Assembly: GCF_016583795.1 (NCBI RefSeq)
Contig: NZ_NRRS01000027.1
Location: 1-48,768 of the forward strand
From: Rhabdochromatium marinum
GTDB taxonomy: Bacteria; Pseudomonadota; Gammaproteobacteria; Chromatiales; Chromatiaceae
DNA: 48,768 nucleotides
Direction: 5' to 3'
Of this stretch, positions 20,233 through 31,764 are shown in pieces; positions within the stretch are counted from its first letter, which is position 1, and every line of letters begins with the position of its first letter. Both the position numbers and the translations under genes were made by a program. Under the pieces are notes generated by a model. It was not told the origin of the DNA, made no database searches, and worked only from the letters and a program-made list of their open reading frames with translations.

Positions 20233-21000
20233 GTGTCGAACATGACGCTATTTGAGCACCCATTAAACGAGCGCATTCGCACCTTTTTGCGCCTTGAGCA
20301 TCTGTTCGAAAAATTCGACCATTTTCGCGCCGACGAATCGGTCTGGAGCACTCGAGCGGCGCTGGAAAGCCTGCTCGATATTCTCGCGATCACCTCGCGT
20401 TCCGACATCAAGGGTGAGCTTGTCAAGGAACTCGACCGCAATGCCACAGCGCTCGGGCGCGTTCGCCATCAGCCCGGTGTTGATCCCGCTATGCTGGATG
20501 ATGTGCTGAGCCGGATTGGCCAATCACAGCGCAGTATGCTCGGGCTTACCGGACAGATTGGCGCCACAGCGCGTGATGATGGCTTTATGAAAGCCATTGC
20601 ACAACGCAGCAGCATTCCCGGCGGTGCGTGCAGCTTCGACTTGCCGCATTACCATCATCTGCTGACTCAGCCCTCCGAGGCACGCATCGCGCGGCTCGCG
20701 CATTGGAGTACTGAACTCGAACCCGCCAAACATGCGATTGATCTTACATTATCGCTGATACGCTCCAGCAACAGTCCCCGCTCGGCCACGGCACGCCAGG
20801 GCTTTTTTCAGGAAACGCTCGACTCAGGCGCACCCACCCAGCTCATCCGCGTCGCGCTCGATATCAAGCTAAATTGTTTTCCCGAAATCAGCGGTCACCG
20901 CAACCGCTACAGTATCCGTTTTCTGACTGCTGAGAACGGTGATCGTCCCACACAAACGCTGCAAGACATCCCTTTTGAGCTTACCTGCTGCATTTTCTGA
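20233..21000 (+). CDS. zapD: Cell division protein ZapD
   Basis: ZapD (DUF1342/YacF) is a cytoplasmic protein that bundles FtsZ filaments at the division ring. It has 255 residues (E. coli 247). The opening LFEHPLNERIRTFLRLEHLF is the family signature, and ALESLLDILAITSRSDIKGELVKEL and the late SIRFLTAEN region also fit. The start is GTG 20233, placed 7 bases after GAGGA (20221-20225). An internal ATG at 20242 is too far for that site. A TATACT lies at 20168-20173 upstream, without a recognisable -35. In many gammaproteobacteria zapD sits with coaE and yacG; here it is alone. Confidence 0.92.
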   Translation: MSNMTLFEHPLNERIRTFLRLEHLFEKFDHFRADESVWSTRAALESLLDILAITSRSDIKGELVKELDRNATALGRVRHQPGVDPAMLDDVLSRIGQSQRSMLGLTGQIGATARDDGFMKAIAQRSSIPGGACSFDLPHYHHLLTQPSEARIARLAHWSTELEPAKHAIDLTLSLIRSSNSPRSATARQGFFQETLDSGAPTQLIRVALDIKLNCFPEISGHRNRYSIRFLTAENGDRPTQTLQDIPFELTCCIF

Positions 21001-21256
21001 GCTTTTTCTCTGATACAACATCCTCTGTTGTATCACTGCGCGATAACCTCTGGACGCTCTAAACGTCGCCATCGGTGAGCGGATATACCTTGGTAATCAA
21101 CGCCCGGCGAGGGCACCAGGGTCGCATTTGTCGCCAGTGCGCCGGCTGCCCGATAATGCATGCACTATAACCGCGCCCGCCGCCGCGCTCCAGTCACAGC
21201 GCCCAGCGCCCGGGCCGTCCCCATCACTTGCCAAGCCAAGCCAGCCACGGAGCATC
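21001..21256. other. zapD-metG intergenic region
   Basis: No gene is visible. It holds one strong palindrome near its left end (listed separately). The metG frame stays open upstream to 21128, but that part has no similarity to MetRS N-termini and no start with a good ribosome site. Confidence 0.6.
21011..21035. promoter_or_regulatory. Perfect 10-bp inverted repeat between zapD and metG
   Basis: TGATACAACA (21011-21020) and TGTTGTATCA (21026-21035) are exact reverse complements around a 5-base centre. No T-run follows on either strand, so it is not a standard intrinsic terminator. It could be an operator for a dimeric regulator or a rho-independent stem of unusual form. Confidence 0.6.
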
Positions 21257-23308
21257 ATGAACCAGGTACGCGACATCCTGATTACCAGCGCCTTGCCCTA
21301 TGCCAATGGGCCCATTCATATCGGCCATCTGGTCGAGTACATTCAGACCGACATCTGGGCGCGTTTCCAGAAGATGCGCGGCCATCGCTGCTGGTACGTC
21401 TGCGCTGACGATGCTCATGGCACCCCCATTATGCTCAGAGCGCGTGCCGAAGGCATCTCCCCAGAGTCACTGATTGAGCGCGTAGCCGCCGAGCATCAAG
21501 CCGACTTCGCCGCGTTTTGCATTGGCTTCGACCAGTATCACTCCACCCACTCGCCCGAAAACCGCCACTTTGCCGAGCTGATCTATACCCGCAACTGTGA
21601 TCAGGGCCATGTTGCGCAGCGCGAGATTGAGCAGGCCTATGACCCTCGCGAGCAGATGTTCCTGCCCGACCGCTTCATCAAGGGCGAATGTCCCAAGTGC
21701 GGTGCGGCCGATCAGTATGGCGACAATTGCGAAGCCTGCGGCGCCAGCTACTCCCCAGCCGAACTCAAGAACCCGCGCTCGGCGGTTTCGGGTGCAGTGC
21801 CCGAGATGCGCCGCTCAGAGCACTATTTCTTCAAGCTCGCCGATTTCGAGGGCATGCTGCGCGACTGGACGCGCGGCGGTGGACTCCAGACCCAGGTCGC
21901 CAACAAGCTCGATGAATGGTTCAATGCCGGCCTGCAGGAATGGGACATTTCGCGCGATGCACCCTATTTCGGTTTTGAGATTCCCGGGGCGCCGGGCAAG
22001 TTCTTTTATGTCTGGCTCGATGCCCCCATCGGCTACATGGCGAGTTTTCAGCATCTGTGTGAGCGCACCCCCGGACTGGAGTTTGATCGCTATTGGGGTG
22101 CCGATTCCACCGCCGAGGTCTACCACTTCATCGGCAAGGATATTATTTATTTCCACGCTTTGTTTTGGCCGGCCATGCTGCATGGGGCCGGTTTCCGGAC
22201 GCCCAGCGCCATTTTTGCCCACGGATTCCTGACCGTTGATGGTCAGAAGATGTCCAAGTCGCGCGGCACTTTCATCCGGGCGCGCACCTATCTGGAACAT
22301 CTCAATCCGGAGTATCTGCGCTATTACTTCGCCGCCAAACTGGGTGCTGGCGTGGATGACATTGATCTCAGCTTGGAGGATTTTCAGGCCAAGGTCAATG
22401 CGGATCTGGTAGGCAAAATCGTCAACATTGCCAGTCGCACCGCTTCGTTTATCCACAAGCGCTTCGCCGGTCAGCTGGCTGCGAATCTGCCGGAGCCGGA
22501 ATTGTTTGCTGAATTTGTCGCCGCCGGGGAAACTTTGGCCGCAGCCTACGACCAGCGCGAGTTTGCCCGCGCCATGCGCGAAATCATGGCGCTGGCTGAC
22601 CGCGCTAATCAGTACATCGACGAACAGGCCCCCTGGGTGATGGCGAAAGACCCCGGTCGCGAGGCGGAGCTGCACGGCGTCTGCACGCAGGGCTTGAATC
22701 TGTTTCGACTGTTGATCGGCTGGCTGCGCCCGGTGTTGCCGGCCACTACAGCGGCGGCCGAGGATTTTTTGCGCATTGAGCCGCTCACCTGGCAAGCGCT
22801 GTCCCAGCCGTTGCTCAACCACCAAGTGGCCAAGTTTAAACCGCTGATGACGCGCATTGAGCGCAGTCAGATTGAGGCCATGCTTGAAGCCTCAAAAGCG
22901 GATCTGACCAGCCCGACGGCCGCCACGACTCCTGATCCTGATCAGAACCCTGCCGCGCCCACCCTGGACCCACCGCTGGGCGCAACCATCGACTATGACA
23001 GCTTTGCACAAGTGGATCTGCGTATTGCCCGCATTGTTGAGGCCAGCCTGGTTGAAGGCGCCGATAAGCTGCTGCGTCTGCGCCTCGACCTGGGTGGCGA
23101 GGAGCGGCAGGTTCTGGCCGGCATTCGCAGCGCCTACGCGCCCGAATCCCTGACCGGACGGCTCACGGTGATGGTCGCCAATCTGGCTCCCCGCACTATG
23201 CGCTTTGGCGTCTCTGAAGGCATGGTGCTGGCCGCCGGCCCAGGCGGACAGGAACTCTTCCTGCTGGCGCCCGATAGTGGCGCCACACCTGGCATGAAGG
23301 TCAAATAG
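21257..23308 (+). CDS. metG: Methionyl-tRNA synthetase (long form with C-terminal tRNA-binding domain)
   Basis: The enzyme charges tRNA-Met. The protein has 683 residues. The class I HIGH motif is at residues 21-24 (GPIHIGHL) and KMSKS at about 331. A zinc-binding knuckle lies near residues 145-165 (CPKCG...CEACG), marking the two-cluster E. coli type. A Pro/Ala-rich linker (about 555-575) leads to a C-terminal EMAP/Trbp111-like domain ([18 protein letters not shown]), which dimerises and binds tRNA. The ATG at 21257 follows AGCATC and gives the expected N-terminus [18 protein letters not shown]. It converges on the small basic gene at 23323. Confidence 0.97.
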   Translation: MNQVRDILITSALPYANGPIHIGHLVEYIQTDIWARFQKMRGHRCWYVCADDAHGTPIMLRARAEGISPESLIERVAAEHQADFAAFCIGFDQYHSTHSPENRHFAELIYTRNCDQGHVAQREIEQAYDPREQMFLPDRFIKGECPKCGAADQYGDNCEACGASYSPAELKNPRSAVSGAVPEMRRSEHYFFKLADFEGMLRDWTRGGGLQTQVANKLDEWFNAGLQEWDISRDAPYFGFEIPGAPGKFFYVWLDAPIGYMASFQHLCERTPGLEFDRYWGADSTAEVYHFIGKDIIYFHALFWPAMLHGAGFRTPSAIFAHGFLTVDGQKMSKSRGTFIRARTYLEHLNPEYLRYYFAAKLGAGVDDIDLSLEDFQAKVNADLVGKIVNIASRTASFIHKRFAGQLAANLPEPELFAEFVAAGETLAAAYDQREFARAMREIMALADRANQYIDEQAPWVMAKDPGREAELHGVCTQGLNLFRLLIGWLRPVLPATTAAAEDFLRIEPLTWQALSQPLLNHQVAKFKPLMTRIERSQIEAMLEASKADLTSPTAATTPDPDQNPAAPTLDPPLGATIDYDSFAQVDLRIARIVEASLVEGADKLLRLRLDLGGEERQVLAGIRSAYAPESLTGRLTVMVANLAPRTMRFGVSEGMVLAAGPGGQELFLLAPDSGATPGMKVK

Positions 23309-23322
23309 GCCACTGCAACCGT

Positions 23323-23769
23323 TCAGGGCGACGAACTGGCCGACCCACTCCCATCGCCGGAGTCGGTCGTGCCGGGCTTCTTGCGCGGTCGCCTGGGAGG
23401 CTTGCGGCGGGCCGGGCTGCCAGGCGCCGCAGTGGCGTCTGCATCCTTGGCACGCGCTGCCGTGGATTGATTGCCATTGGCACGCTTGCCAGACGCTCGG
23501 TTCGCGTTCTGACGGGTCGCCTTTTGCTTGGCACTGGTTTGGCGGTTGCCATCCGGACGGTTGGCGCTGGACCTGGAGGAACGTGCGCGCGCGGGTTCGC
23601 CCTCGCGGCGTCCCGTCGCGGCAGACACCGGTGCCAGGCGATTGACAGGTGCGAACATGATCTCAAGCTCATTGAGCTCGTCCCATTGCTCGTCGGTCCT
23701 GTCGTTGTCCGGAATGGCCCTAAGCGCACGCAAACGGCGGCGCGAGGAGGTCGTTTGGCTTTCACTCAT
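23323..23769 (-). CDS. Small basic low-complexity hypothetical protein
   Basis: The frame encodes 148 residues. The first about 45 look ordered and contain RRRLRALRAIPDNDRTDEQWDELNELEI. The rest is a low-complexity tail very rich in Arg, Lys, Ala, Asn, Gly and Ser (for example RRKPPRRPRKKPG), so the protein is strongly basic and probably disordered and nucleic-acid binding. I do not recognise a named family. The N-terminal block resembles a conserved hypothetical found in purple sulfur bacteria, but I cannot verify that. It is the only good frame between metG and the chemoreceptor gene. It converges on metG with 14 bases between stops. Function unknown. Confidence 0.65.
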   Translation of the reverse strand: MSESQTTSSRRRLRALRAIPDNDRTDEQWDELNELEIMFAPVNRLAPVSAATGRREGEPARARSSRSSANRPDGNRQTSAKQKATRQNANRASGKRANGNQSTAARAKDADATAAPGSPARRKPPRRPRKKPGTTDSGDGSGSASSSP

Positions 23770-23920
23770 GGAGCGATGGCATCAGCCGGGGCTGATCTCT
23801 CAACTGTTCCGTTCAGTCGGTTAGTACAGTTCGTTGCAACTGTATGGAATCACCGCAGTATCAAGTCGCATGAATCGGCGCCGGGCAGCTAGCAGCTAGC
23901 TCTTCACAGGCGGGTCATCA

Positions 23921-23946
23921 GACGGCTGCATAGGGATGCAGCCGTC
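23921..23946. repeat. Perfect 11-bp inverted repeat
   Basis: GACGGCTGCAT (23921-23931) and ATGCAGCCGTC (23936-23946) pair completely around the 4-base loop AGGG. No T-run follows on either strand. It lies in a gap with no gene, 150 bases upstream of the start of the divergent basic-protein gene. Purpose unknown. Confidence 0.65.
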
Positions 23947-24164
23947 GCGACATGCGGTGGGTCGGGGGAGCGGCCTTGGCTCCGCTCCCTTAACCATAGC
24001 AAAGCTCGCGACTTTGCGCAGGCGGAAATATCATTTTCGACCCAGACCGCAGCATCAGGGTTGCCTGGATCGGCCTTCGAGTGCACAGCAGCGCGTCTGG
24101 TCTGGTACTGAATATAACCTCGAAAAAAAATAAAGACTCCTGCTGAATAGTCTGAAAAATAAGC

Positions 24165-24170
24165 TATAAT
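24165..24170 (+). promoter_or_regulatory. Candidate -10 box for the chemoreceptor gene
   Basis: A perfect TATAAT lies 64 bases upstream of the ATG in an A+T-rich stretch. No good -35 box sits 16-18 bases upstream, so an activator may be needed or the call may be wrong. Confidence 0.35.
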
Positions 24171-24233
24171 TTTTACAGAGATTCAAGTTCCCGGCAACTG
24201 TGCCCTGTTTTGGCGCCGGAGATCAAGCTTAAT

Positions 24234-26144
24234 ATGTGGAAAAATCTCAAAATTAGCTGGCGCATTCTGCTCGGTTCGGTTTTTATTCTCATCCTCACCG
24301 TTGGCGTGATGCTGCCGCTGCAACGCATGCAGCTCGACCATCTATCGCAACAGCAGGAGGTGCAGTACGGCCAGAATTTGTTTGCAACTTTCCGCGCCGC
24401 TTTGCACGATCAGGGGAAGCTCGCCCTGGCGCTCAGTGCCGCGCAGGCCGAAATGCCGGAGATTCAGCGCGCCTTTGCCCTGGAAGATCGCCAGCGCCTG
24501 CTGGAGCTGACCCTGCCGGTGTTCAAGCATCTGCGCGAGCATAATGATGTGCGCCAATTTCAATTCCTCACCGCGCCGGCGACTTCCTTTTTGCGCGTGC
24601 ACATGCCCGCCAAACATGGCGATGATCTGTCAGGCATGCGCGGAACCGTGGTCGAAGCCAATCGCACTGGCCAACCCGTGATGGGACTGGAGCGAGGCGT
24701 GGCCGGTCTTGGTATTCGTGGCGTGCAGCCGATGTTCTACAAACGCCAACCCATTGGTGTGGTGGAATTTGGCATGTCCTTTGGGCAGGCGTTTTTCGAT
24801 CACTTTCGCGAAAACTTTGGCGTACCCAGTGCGCTGCATATTCGTGGTGACCGCGGCTTCGAGACCTTTGCCGGCACCATCGACGGCGACACCCTGTTAT
24901 CCAGGGACGAGCTGCGCGCAGCGCTGAATGGTGAAACCATCACGCGCCGCACCCGGGTCGATAAGCAACCGGTGCTGGTGTTTGCCCGCGCCATTGAGGA
25001 CTATTCCGGTCAGCCGATTGGCGTTGTCGAGTTGCTCATCGACCGCACCAAGACCCAGGCCGCCCTCGGCGCGGCGCTTTTCAGCCAGATCGCTATCAGC
25101 GTCATCATGTTGATGTTGGGACTGGCGATTGCCTGGTGGATCGCGGGTAACATCTCCACGCCCATCCGCACTACGGCGAATCGCATGCATGAAATCGCGG
25201 CTGGCGACGGTGATCTGACTCTGAGACTGAAGGTCGATGGGCGCAACGAACTGGCCGATTTGGCCCAGGCCTTTAATGTTTTCACCGAAAAGGTGCATCA
25301 ACTGGTGCGCGATATTGCCGGCTCCGCCACTCAGCTCAGTGCGGCGGCTGAGGAACTGTCGCTCACCAGCGCCGAGACCGCGCACCACGTCAGTCGCCAG
25401 CAGGACGAGATCGACCAGGTGGCGACCGCCGTTAACCAGATGACGGCCACCGTGGAAGAAGTCGCCCGCCATGCTGCTGAAGCGGCTCGCTCCACTCAGG
25501 AAACCGACAGGGAAACCCATGCCGGTACTGAGGTGATGGGCAAAACCATTGAGGCCATCGAGGCGGTGGCCAGTGAGGTCGAAAGCGCCAGTGCCATCAT
25601 CACCCGCTTGTCAGATGACAGTGTCGAGATCGGCGCTGTGCTGGATGTGATTCACGGCATTGCCGAACAGACCAATCTGCTCGCACTCAATGCCGCCATT
25701 GAGGCCGCGCGTGCTGGTGAACAGGGACGCGGCTTTGCAGTGGTAGCCGATGAGGTGCGCACCCTGGCCAGCCGGACTCAGGTCTCGACACAGGACATTC
25801 AGGACAAGATTGCCCGGGTGCAGAATGGTTCCAGCAACGCCGTTGCAGCCATGGGGCAGGGCCAGAGTCGCGCCAGCGATGCGGTGGAGCAGGCTAAGCA
25901 AGGCGGAGAGTCCCTGCAAATCATCAACCGTGCGGTCTCAAGCATTACCGATATGAATCATCAGATCGCCAGCGCCGCCGAGGAACAAACGGCAGTGGCC
26001 GAGGAGATCAACCGCAATATTCACAGCATCTCCGAAGCGGTCGATCAGTCCTGCTCCGGGACCTCCCAGATCAGCAGCGCCAGTGGCGATCTGGCCAGGC
26101 TGGCGGTCCGACTTCAGCAGTTGGTGAGCCAGTTCCGGATCTAA
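24234..26144 (+). CDS. Methyl-accepting chemotaxis protein with Cache-type sensor domain
   Basis: This inner-membrane chemoreceptor has 636 residues. A first membrane span lies at about residues 8-28 ([19 protein letters not shown]). The periplasmic domain (about 30-280) resembles single or double Cache sensors, with [14 protein letters not shown] and [20 protein letters not shown] second span at about 283-305 is followed by a HAMP linker ([25 protein letters not shown]) and a long coiled-coil signalling domain. The hairpin tip is [34 protein letters not shown]. No CheR-docking NWETF-type tail is present. The ATG at 24234 is preferred to an in-frame TTG at 24210. No other chemotaxis genes are in the window, so it is an orphan receptor. 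The ligand is unknown. Confidence 0.93.
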   Translation: MWKNLKISWRILLGSVFILILTVGVMLPLQRMQLDHLSQQQEVQYGQNLFATFRAALHDQGKLALALSAAQAEMPEIQRAFALEDRQRLLELTLPVFKHLREHNDVRQFQFLTAPATSFLRVHMPAKHGDDLSGMRGTVVEANRTGQPVMGLERGVAGLGIRGVQPMFYKRQPIGVVEFGMSFGQAFFDHFRENFGVPSALHIRGDRGFETFAGTIDGDTLLSRDELRAALNGETITRRTRVDKQPVLVFARAIEDYSGQPIGVVELLIDRTKTQAALGAALFSQIAISVIMLMLGLAIAWWIAGNISTPIRTTANRMHEIAAGDGDLTLRLKVDGRNELADLAQAFNVFTEKVHQLVRDIAGSATQLSAAAEELSLTSAETAHHVSRQQDEIDQVATAVNQMTATVEEVARHAAEAARSTQETDRETHAGTEVMGKTIEAIEAVASEVESASAIITRLSDDSVEIGAVLDVIHGIAEQTNLLALNAAIEAARAGEQGRGFAVVADEVRTLASRTQVSTQDIQDKIARVQNGSSNAVAAMGQGQSRASDAVEQAKQGGESLQIINRAVSSITDMNHQIASAAEEQTAVAEEINRNIHSISEAVDQSCSGTSQISSASGDLARLAVRLQQLVSQFRI

Positions 26145-26154
26145 GACCGCCACG

Positions 26155-26179
26155 AGTGGCTGCGGCAACCGCAGCCGCT
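26155..26179. terminator. Hairpin between convergent chemoreceptor and WD40 genes
   Basis: An 11-bp stem pairs 26155-26165 with 26169-26179 (AGTGGCTGCGG with CCGCAGCCGCT, one G-T pair) around a 3-base loop. It lies between two convergent stops. There is no T-run, so termination would depend on the stem alone or on Rho. Confidence 0.45.
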
Positions 26180-26185
26180 GGAGTC

Positions 26186-27214
26186 TCACTGACTGGCCTG
26201 CTGGGCAAGCACATAGGCCAGCCCATTGCTGCCAACGGCGAAGTATGCGCCGTTGCTTGCATAAGCGAGCGCGATCAGCTTAACCGCCGAGGGACTGATC
26301 CAGCTGCGGCGCCCCAGGGTCCAGCGGCTCAGTATCTTGCCCGGGCCAGGCGTGGCATCTAGCGACCAGCGTTTGACCTGACCGGTCACACTACCGGTCA
26401 GGAGTTCATCTTCTTCCGGTGAGAAACGCGCGCTGCTGTAACTTATCCCGCGCCCGATCCATTTGTAGTAAGGGTTTAGCTCAAAGACCAGTTCGCCGGT
26501 GCCGGTATCCCAAACGGCTGCGCGCGCGCTTTGCGCGGCGGCAAAGGCATAGCGCCCGCTGGAGGACAGCGCTGCGGTCATACCGTTATTGCCCAGTTCC
26601 CAGCGCCGCAGCTCCTTGGCGGCCGACAGATCCCAGAGTCGCGCCAGATCATCATCCGCCACTGTCAGTCCGAACCGGCCGTCGATGGAAATAGCCACAT
26701 CGTTGATTTCGTCATCATGCGGCAGCCGGTGTTCAATGCCGCCGCGACGCAGATCAAACACCAGCGCCTCATTGTTGGTAGTGCCGATCAGCAAGCGCCG
26801 CGCCGCATCTGCCAGCGCCACTGAACTGACCTCATGGGGCAGAATCCAGCTTCGCATGGCCTGGCCAGTGCGGGCATTCCACAACATCATGACGGGTATC
26901 GGGTCCACCGTGATCGCGTAGCTGCCATCTCCGGCCAGGGCGACGGCCACGAACGTGCTGGGTTCGTCATCACGATAGTTTAAGTCAAACAGCTGGGAGA
27001 CACCGGCGGTATCCCACAGGCTGCCTCCCTGATTGATTGTGGCGACCAGCAGAGCGCCGGCGGTACGGCTCAAATCAGCCGCATAGAGTCCCTTCTCGGC
27101 CACCGCGTAACTGTGCTGCGCACTGGAATCAAGGCAGCCGCAGAGCAGCAGGGCGCTACTGAGGATGAGAAGCTGAGACCAGCGCAAAGACCGGACGGGA
27201 TGGGCAGCAGACAT
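26186..27214 (-). CDS. WD40-repeat lipoprotein
   Basis: The protein has 342 residues. A lipoprotein signal ends at about residue 27 (LLLCGCLDSS, giving a lipidated Cys). The rest is beta-propeller-like. Repeats ending in W-D or similar occur at SLWDTAG, MLWNART, VFDLRRG, RLWDLSAA, AVWDTGTG and KRWSLDA, so about six to seven blades. Such proteins act as scaffolds for protein contacts; the partner is unknown. It lies 88 bases downstream of the ABC exporter gene on the same strand and may share its transcript. The function of the pair is not clear from sequence. Confidence 0.85.
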   Translation of the reverse strand: MSAAHPVRSLRWSQLLILSSALLLCGCLDSSAQHSYAVAEKGLYAADLSRTAGALLVATINQGGSLWDTAGVSQLFDLNYRDDEPSTFVAVALAGDGSYAITVDPIPVMMLWNARTGQAMRSWILPHEVSSVALADAARRLLIGTTNNEALVFDLRRGGIEHRLPHDDEINDVAISIDGRFGLTVADDDLARLWDLSAAKELRRWELGNNGMTAALSSSGRYAFAAAQSARAAVWDTGTGELVFELNPYYKWIGRGISYSSARFSPEEDELLTGSVTGQVKRWSLDATPGPGKILSRWTLGRRSWISPSAVKLIALAYASNGAYFAVGSNGLAYVLAQQASQ

Positions 27215-27302
27215 GGGCAGCCTCGAAACTCAATCGGGAAGGGACAGGAGCACGCATGTTTCGGCATTCGACGTGAGTCGCACCAGGCTGTCAATAGAAA
27301 AA

Positions 27303-29126
27303 TCATCGCCGGGTGCGCGCTTGCTGGGGTTGGGGTGCGGCGCCATCCTGAAACTGCAAAGACGCCAGGCGCGCATAGAGCCCGGCCTCGCGCAGCAGGC
27401 TGTCATGCGTGCCGCTGGCGACAATGCGCCCCTGATCCAGCACCAGAATGCGATCAGCATTACGCACGGTGGCCAGCCGATGGGCGATGACCATACTGGT
27501 GCGCCCGCGCATCAGATGCTCCAGCGCATCCTGTACCAGACGCTCGCTCTCGGCATCAAGCGCACTGGTGGCCTCATCCAGCAGCAGCAGCGCCGGATTG
27601 CGCAAAATGGTGCGAGCAATGGCGATGCGCTGGCGCTCACCGCCGGACAGCCGCACCCCGCGCTCGCCCAGATAGGTGTCAAAGCCCTGCGGCAGGCGCT
27701 CCAGGAACCCGTCGGCATGGGCGGCCACAGCGGCCTGGCGCACGTCAGCATCGCTGGCCGAATCGAGTCCATAGCGGATATTTTCCCAGGCGCTGGCGCC
27801 AAAAATCACCGGATCCTGCGGCACCAGCGCGATCTGGCTGCGCAACGCAACCGGATCGAGCGCCCGCAGATCCACGCCATCAAAGCGAATCACCCCCGAC
27901 TGCGGATCGTAAAAGCGCAGCAAGAGCGCAAACAGAGTCGATTTTCCCGCCCCCGAGGGACCGACCAGCGCCACCCGCTCGCCGGGTTCAAGCACCAAGC
28001 TCAAGCCATCCGCCGCTGGCGTATCGGGGCGACTCGGATAGCTGAAGCTAATCGCCTCGAAGGTCACCGCACCCCGCACGGGTTGCGTCAGTGGTTGCGG
28101 CTGCGCTGGGCAGGTGACCGCCGGTTCCAGGCGGAGCAATTCCATCAGTCGCTCGCTGGCGCCGGCGCCGCGCAGCAACTGCCCGATCAGGTCGCTCAGC
28201 GAGCCGACCGAGCCGGCCACCAGCACGGCGTAGAACAGAAAGGCCGACAGATCGCCGCCACTGAGCTGACCCGCCAGCACCTGGCGACCGCCGACCCAGA
28301 GCACAGCACCAATGGCACCAAAGGTCAGCAGGGTGGCAATGCCCGACAGCAGCGCGCTGCTCATCGAGCGTTGCATGGCCACTTGAAAGGCGTGCTCGAC
28401 CTGATCGGCATAGCGGCGGCTGTCGATCGGCTGATGATTGAACGCCTGCACGGTGCGAATGCCATGCACCGCCTCATCGACATAGGCACCGATGTCGGCA
28501 ACCCGATCCTGGCTGGCGCGCGAGAGTTTGCGCACTCGCGAGCCCAGCAGCCAGCTGGGGCCGATCACCAGGGGCACGCCAAGCAGCACCAGGCCAGTCA
28601 GCGCCGGGCTGGTAATGGCGAGCATCAGCACCCCGCCGATCACCAGCAGCGAGGTGCGCAGCGCCATGGCTAGCGTCGAGCCCACCACCACCTGCAAGAG
28701 CGCGGTATCGCTGGTCAAACGGCTGATCACCTCGCCGGCGCGCACACTCTCGAAATAGCCGATATCCAGATGCAGCACACGCTCAAACACGGCCTGGCGA
28801 ATATCCGCCACCACCCGCTCGCCGATCCAGTTGAGCAGATAGCTGCGTGCGACAATGGCGGCGGCGGTCAACACCACCACCGCAAGAAAAAACACCAACG
28901 CCTGATTCAGCGCCGCCAGCGAGCCGGTACTCAGCCCAGAATCGACCACGGTGCGAATCACCTGCCCGAAGGTCAGCACTGAGCCGGCCGCGACCAGCAG
29001 CGCCAGCAGGGCGCCACCGAGCTGTTTGCCATAAGGCTTGGCAAAGGTCAGCAGCTGCAACAGCGCATGCAGATTGCGCGTGCCGGGCCGATCAGGAGGA
29101 GCACTGGAGGAAGTTTGATGATGCAT
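27303..29126 (-). CDS. ABC exporter, fused membrane and ATPase domains (MsbA-like)
   Basis: This is a 607-residue half-transporter. The six-span membrane domain covers about residues 30-320. The ATPase domain follows, with Walker A VGPSGAGKSTL (about 395), the Q-loop LVPQDPVIFG, the signature LSGGERQRIAIAR, Walker B LLLLDEATSALD and a switch His in IAHRLATV. It works as a homodimer and exports a lipid, peptide or drug. It resembles the MsbA-related ABCB group but not clearly the essential lipid A flippase, since lpxK is not adjacent. It is divergent from the GNAT-nitrilase gene. The start ATG (29124-29126) has no strong Shine-Dalgarno. Confidence 0.92.
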   Translation of the reverse strand: MHHQTSSSAPPDRPGTRNLHALLQLLTFAKPYGKQLGGALLALLVAAGSVLTFGQVIRTVVDSGLSTGSLAALNQALVFFLAVVVLTAAAIVARSYLLNWIGERVVADIRQAVFERVLHLDIGYFESVRAGEVISRLTSDTALLQVVVGSTLAMALRTSLLVIGGVLMLAITSPALTGLVLLGVPLVIGPSWLLGSRVRKLSRASQDRVADIGAYVDEAVHGIRTVQAFNHQPIDSRRYADQVEHAFQVAMQRSMSSALLSGIATLLTFGAIGAVLWVGGRQVLAGQLSGGDLSAFLFYAVLVAGSVGSLSDLIGQLLRGAGASERLMELLRLEPAVTCPAQPQPLTQPVRGAVTFEAISFSYPSRPDTPAADGLSLVLEPGERVALVGPSGAGKSTLFALLLRFYDPQSGVIRFDGVDLRALDPVALRSQIALVPQDPVIFGASAWENIRYGLDSASDADVRQAAVAAHADGFLERLPQGFDTYLGERGVRLSGGERQRIAIARTILRNPALLLLDEATSALDAESERLVQDALEHLMRGRTSMVIAHRLATVRNADRILVLDQGRIVASGTHDSLLREAGLYARLASLQFQDGAAPQPQQARTRR

Positions 29127-29227
29127 GCGGGAAAGGTCCGTGAAAAACTGTCAAGATAGAGGTTCGCAGCCTGCAAGACTGCCACTGTTCTTTGCCGTTC
29201 GCATTCAGCTTTATCAACCCGCATGCT

Positions 29228-30786
<1,559 letters not shown>

Positions 30787-30790
<4 letters not shown>

Positions 30791-31746
30791 AGATTTTTAT
30801 TGCTGGGCATCGCGGCATGGTGGGCTCGGCCATCCTGCGGCACTTGGCCAGTCGCCACGAGGCAGCGGACCTGCTCACCCGCAGCCGCACTGAACTCGAT
30901 CTGCTCGACACCGCTGCGGTGGAGGCTTTTTTTGCCACTCAGCGTCCGCAGCAGGTCTATCTGGCGGCGGCCAAAGTCGGCGGCATCTGGGCCAATAACC
31001 ATCAACCGGCGGAGTTCATCTATCAGAACTTGATGGTAGAGGCCAACATCATCCACGCCGCCTGGCGCCACGGGGTCGAGCGGCTGTTGTTCCTCGGCAG
31101 CTCCTGCATCTACCCGCGCATGGCTCCACAACCCATGCTGGAGAGCGCCCTGTTGACGGGACCGCTGGAACCCACCAACGAGCCCTATGCGGTGGCCAAG
31201 ATCGCCGGCATCAAGCTGTGCGAATCCTACAACCGCCAGTATGAAACCGACTTTCGCAGCGCCATGCCGACCAACCTGTACGGCCCCGGCGACAACTTCA
31301 ATTTGCGCGAGAGCCATGTGATTCCGGCACTACTGCGCAAGTTTCATCAGGCCAAGCTTGATCAGGCACCCGAGGTCGAGGTCTGGGGCAGCGGCGCGGC
31401 ACGGCGCGAATTTCTGCATGTCGATGACATGGCTGCCGCCTGCGTGTATCTGATGGAGCTCCCCTTCGAGCAATATGCGGCCCTGACTGACCCCATGTGC
31501 TCGCATGTAAACGTCGGCAGCGGTGAGGATCTGCCCATCCGCGATCTGGCGGCGCTGGTCAAACAGGTCACTGGTTACCCGGGACGGATTCGCTTCGATG
31601 CCAGCCAACCCGATGGCCCCCCGCGTAAGCTGCTAGATGTCAGCCGCCTGAACCGTCTCGGCTGGCACGCCCGCATTACGCTCGAAGCGGGATTGACACA
31701 AACGTATCAATGGTTTCTCGATAACCAACATCAGCTCAGGGATTAA
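30787..31746 (+). CDS. fcl: GDP-L-fucose synthase (GDP-4-keto-6-deoxymannose epimerase/reductase)
   Basis: The enzyme converts GDP-4-keto-6-deoxy-D-mannose to GDP-L-fucose with NADPH, for surface polysaccharides. It has 319 residues. The Rossmann start [14 protein letters not shown] is at residues 3-16. [12 protein letters not shown], the Ser of GSSCIYP and the YxxxK pair in [15 protein letters not shown] complete the SDR active site, followed by NLYGPGDNF. The start is ATG 30787, overlapping the upstream stop; an ATG at 30778 would add three residues. Its pathway partner gmd lies 2.6 kb downstream, separated by the restriction-modification genes. Confidence 0.96.
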
Positions 31747-31764
31747 CGCCCAGAGAGGAAAACC

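Larger units (their letters stand above)
23770..24233. other. 464-base gap between the basic protein gene and the chemoreceptor gene
   Basis: No convincing gene or RNA gene is seen on either strand. The gap holds two hairpins: an 11-bp perfect one at 23921-23946, and GGGAGCGG (23966-23973) with CCGCTCCC (23982-23989). A short direct repeat AGCTAGC lies at 23888-23901. The right end turns A+T rich and carries the candidate chemoreceptor promoter. Confidence 0.6.

Noticed and set aside
27213-28673. A 486-codon plus-strand open frame
   Set aside because: It lies entirely antisense to the ABC exporter, whose Walker and signature motifs are unmistakable. Its own protein has no family motif and its composition is that of a high-GC shadow frame.
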